The position numbers and the translations under genes were made by a program. From positions 620,001 through 684,000 of the forward strand of contig CP084609.1 of assembly GCA_025917655.1 (NCBI GenBank): a stretch of 64,000 bases of DNA, written 5' to 3'. This DNA is from Chlorella sorokiniana (taxonomy: Eukaryota > Chlorophyta > Trebouxiophyceae > Chlorellales > Chlorellaceae). The notes under the pieces were generated by a model, which worked only from the letters and a program-made list of their open reading frames with translations, did not search any database and was not told the origin of the DNA. Shown here piece after piece: positions 61,885 to 64,000 of the stretch. Within the stretch, counting starts at the first letter, position 1. Each line of letters begins with the position of its first letter.

Positions 61885-62606
61885 GGAACCCACGTAGACT
61901 ACCACTGTGCTACATGTCTTTTGTATCCTCTAGTACTGCCCGCTCGAATGCCAGCGGCAAATACATGCAATGCTAAGTACTGGAACATCTAACGCTCCTC
62001 TCCGCTCCTCTCCGCTGCCAGCACAGCTGTTGGCTGTATACCGCGCCGTCTGCCTGGCTCGGGCTGCTTGGAATTCTAGGAATCATGCAGATCGTTTTCG
62101 CAGAAACATTGGCTTGAATCAAGGTTTGGTTTGGCAAGGCATCGACTCAGCGCAAGCAGATGAATACTTTGGGGGATGGGATGATGGCAGGGATCCTTGC
62201 GAGAACTGTTGAGCTGGTGCAGCAAAAGGCTGGTCTTGCTGGCGAAGAAGGTGCTGGTCATCTGATGAGCTCTCGCAAGAGCTTGCAGCGCTCTAACAGC
62301 AGAAGGATGAGCTGGCTGTGGCATGCGCAGGCATGTTGGTATGGAAAGACAGCCAGCGAAGCTACTCGGACTGGCACCTGCAGATGCTCAGGAGTTACGG
62401 GGTCCTGCACCCGTCTGCTGCAGCACTTGAGTGCGGCCCCAGTCTTTGTTGAAACTCCACAGCCAGCATGCGCAGCGCTTGTCAGCCGGCAAACGCAGCG
62501 CCTGGCCTTTTCTGACCACAATGAATCCCACGATCCTGGGGTGTATACATATGTGCTCTCGGTCTCGACTGTTCGCAAATGTTACACGCGATAGAAGATG
62601 CTGTAC
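61885..62606. other. Convergent gap between Rav1-like and MnmA
   Basis: 722 bases between convergent stops. It is AT-richer than coding DNA nearby. A 144-codon plus-strand frame at 62160-62594 has no family I recognise. In another frame, 62262-62410, there is a helix-like DELSQELAAL stretch, a TAA and then QQKDELAVACAGMLVWKDSQ; it may be a decayed coiled-coil fragment or chance. Confidence 0.4.
62582..62586 (-). terminator. TGTAA polyadenylation signal, MnmA
   Basis: TTACA on the plus strand, TGTAA on the minus strand, about 21 bases after the MnmA stop. Confidence 0.6.
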
Positions 62607-64000
62607 TCAAGTGCCATCAATCACTGCGCTGCCCAGGCAGAGCCCATCCTGGTAGAACACGGCAAACTGGCCTGCCGCCAAGCCCTGGTCGTTGCCATCC
62701 AGGAACACGCGACCGCTTGCCATCGTCCCATCTTCAAGCTCCAAGCGGCAGCCATACAGGTGAGGGCCGTGCCGCACCTTGCAGTGCAGCGGGCGGGCCG
62801 GGTCGGGCCGACGCGAGGTGCACCAATTGAAGGAGCTGCAAGTAAAGCTGCTGCGCTGCTTGTCTTGTTCGTGGTACTGTCGGGAGACGTAGACGGTGTT
62901 GGTGTGTGGGTCCTTGCGAGTGACGTACCTGCGCAGTTGGCAGGGTGGGTCAGCATGTCAGCATGAACCCTGAGAACCCCACGCTCACAGGTCAGGTCAC
63001 CCACCAGGGGCCGCCTGACAGCGGGATGCCCTTGCGCTGGCCAACAGTGTGGAACCAGAAGCCACGGTGGAAGCCGAGCACGCCGTCGCTCTCCTCCTCA
63101 ACGATGGGCCCCGGCCATTCCCCCAAGTGCTCCCTGCAGTCGTGAGAAAAGGGGAGGAGTTGAATGAAACAGCCAGGATGTGCAATGCAGATCCTTTGTC
63201 ACTCAGGGCGTGTCCCTGTCCCTCCCTCAGCATCTCAAGGCCCACCCCACCCCACTGGTACGGTTTGTCTCGATCCCCTCCTCTTGCCCACCTGACAAAC
63301 TCGTTGAACTTGACCTTGCCCAGGAAGCAGATGCCCTGGCTGTCCTTGCGCGCCTTGTTGGGCAGGTCGGCCGCAGCAGCGAGGGAGCGGACCTGCAACG
63401 GGCGGAGCGGTGCAGGGCAGCATCACCCACACGCTTGCTGCACCAGTGCAAGCCTGCCCCCGCCCTCCTTGCCTGCGCCTTGGTGAGGTGCCCCAGCGGG
63501 AACAGCGTGCTCGCCAGCTGCGCCTGCTTCAGATGTGCCAGAAAATAGGTCTGGTCCTTGACGGCATCTGGGGTCAGCGCCAGCTGCGCCTCGGGCGCCA
63601 AGCCACCGGCCTCTGCGACGCGCTCCACACGCGCATAGTGCCCCGACGCGATGCGGTCAAAGGTGGAGTCATGCTGCTCCAGGTACTCAAAAATGCACCA
63701 AACTTCACCCTGCGGGAAGTAGGCCTGGCCAGTCACCTTTGCAGATACAGATCGGTTCACACACAAGCTAAACCACCACACCCTCGCGGCGGTGCAGCTG
63801 CCGGAGCGCAAAGGCTGCTGTCGGCGCAGAGCAACCACGCCCGCCTCACCTGGAGTTGCACAGCATGTCTGGGTTTGGGGTGCGGCCTTGTTGAATCTCG
63901 CCGATGCAATGTCTGACCACCCGCTCCCAGTACTGCTCCGACAAGGGCACCACTCTCAGCTCAACCTGCGAAGGCAGGATGGCAGCATGCAGGGGTCTAA
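62607..64000 (-). CDS. MNMA: tRNA 2-thiouridylase (MnmA/TRMU), organellar; 5' end outside window
   Basis: Inserts sulfur at C2 of the wobble uridine of tRNA(Lys), tRNA(Glu) and tRNA(Gln) in organelles. The gene enters from the right edge, so the N-terminal PP-loop is missing here. Visible parts: [31 protein letters not shown] with the catalytic Cys, [35 protein letters not shown], the second Cys in [73 protein letters not shown] and the terminal beta barrel ending GSAVIDGT. At least five exons with GT-AG introns. Plastid or mitochondrial targeting cannot be judged without the N-terminus. Confidence 0.92.

Noticed and set aside
46750-64000. SelD fusion and MnmA as parts of one tRNA-selenation system (2-selenouridine)
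   Set aside because: They are 12 kb apart with unrelated genes between them, and no SelU-like rhodanese/P-loop protein is visible in the window. Proximity is probably chance.

Overview
The window is nuclear DNA of a photosynthetic green alga, most likely a trebouxiophyte of the Chlorella/Auxenochlorella kind. It is GC-rich and gene-dense, and nearly every gene is cut by many short introns. Several genes belong to the plant/algal plastid lineage (plastid ribosomal protein L24, class I plastid aldolase, 3-oxoacyl-ACP synthase I, LIL3, RimP). TGTAA, the chlorophyte polyadenylation signal, follows the stop codon of at least seven genes. LIL3 argues for a chlorophyll-making species. The species itself cannot be read from the sequence.

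Layout, left to right: proteasome alpha subunit PSMA6 (+, 984-2436); plastid L24 (+, 3036-4287); GatA (-, 4468-7315); WDR70-like WD40 protein (-, 7439-10198); cytosolic leucyl-tRNA synthetase (+, 10605-19422); 40S S29 (-, 19600-19905); a 2-kb gap; GT92 glycosyltransferase (-, 21919-23344); plastid fructose-bisphosphate aldolase (+, 24494-26841); DUF262-DUF1524 (GmrSD-like) protein (+, 27537-31343); profilin (-, 31487-32248); KAS I (-, 32410-35598); LIL3 (+, 35807-37378); 60S L30 (-, 37591-38098); 40S S25 (+, 38770-39665); kinesin-13 (-, 39805-43510); WBP11-like splicing factor (+, 44193-46379); a dehydrogenase-selenophosphate synthetase fusion (+, 46750-50471); plastid RimP (+, 50654-51679); a Rav1/DmX-like V-ATPase regulator (+, 51934-61884) with an 84-bp exonic minisatellite; and MnmA/TRMU (-, 62607 to beyond the window end).

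The genes are ordinary eukaryotic neighbours, not an operon. Themes are translation (L24, S29, L30, S25, RimP, LeuRS, GatA, MnmA), plastid metabolism (aldolase, KAS I, LIL3) and cell structure/trafficking (profilin, kinesin-13, Rav1). Head-to-head pairs KAS I/LIL3 (208 bp apart) and L30/S25 (671 bp) may share promoters.

The items most worth a second look are the intron-bearing nuclear copy of a prokaryotic-style DUF262-DUF1524 nuclease, the selenophosphate synthetase fusion, the minisatellite in Rav1, repeated use of GC-AG introns, and single-base length differences in G/C runs that break the frame of many conserved genes. The last are more likely sequencing errors than real mutations, and they should be allowed for when translating this window. 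Exon boundaries were placed by eye from splice motifs and remembered protein families; no alignment or transcript data were available.
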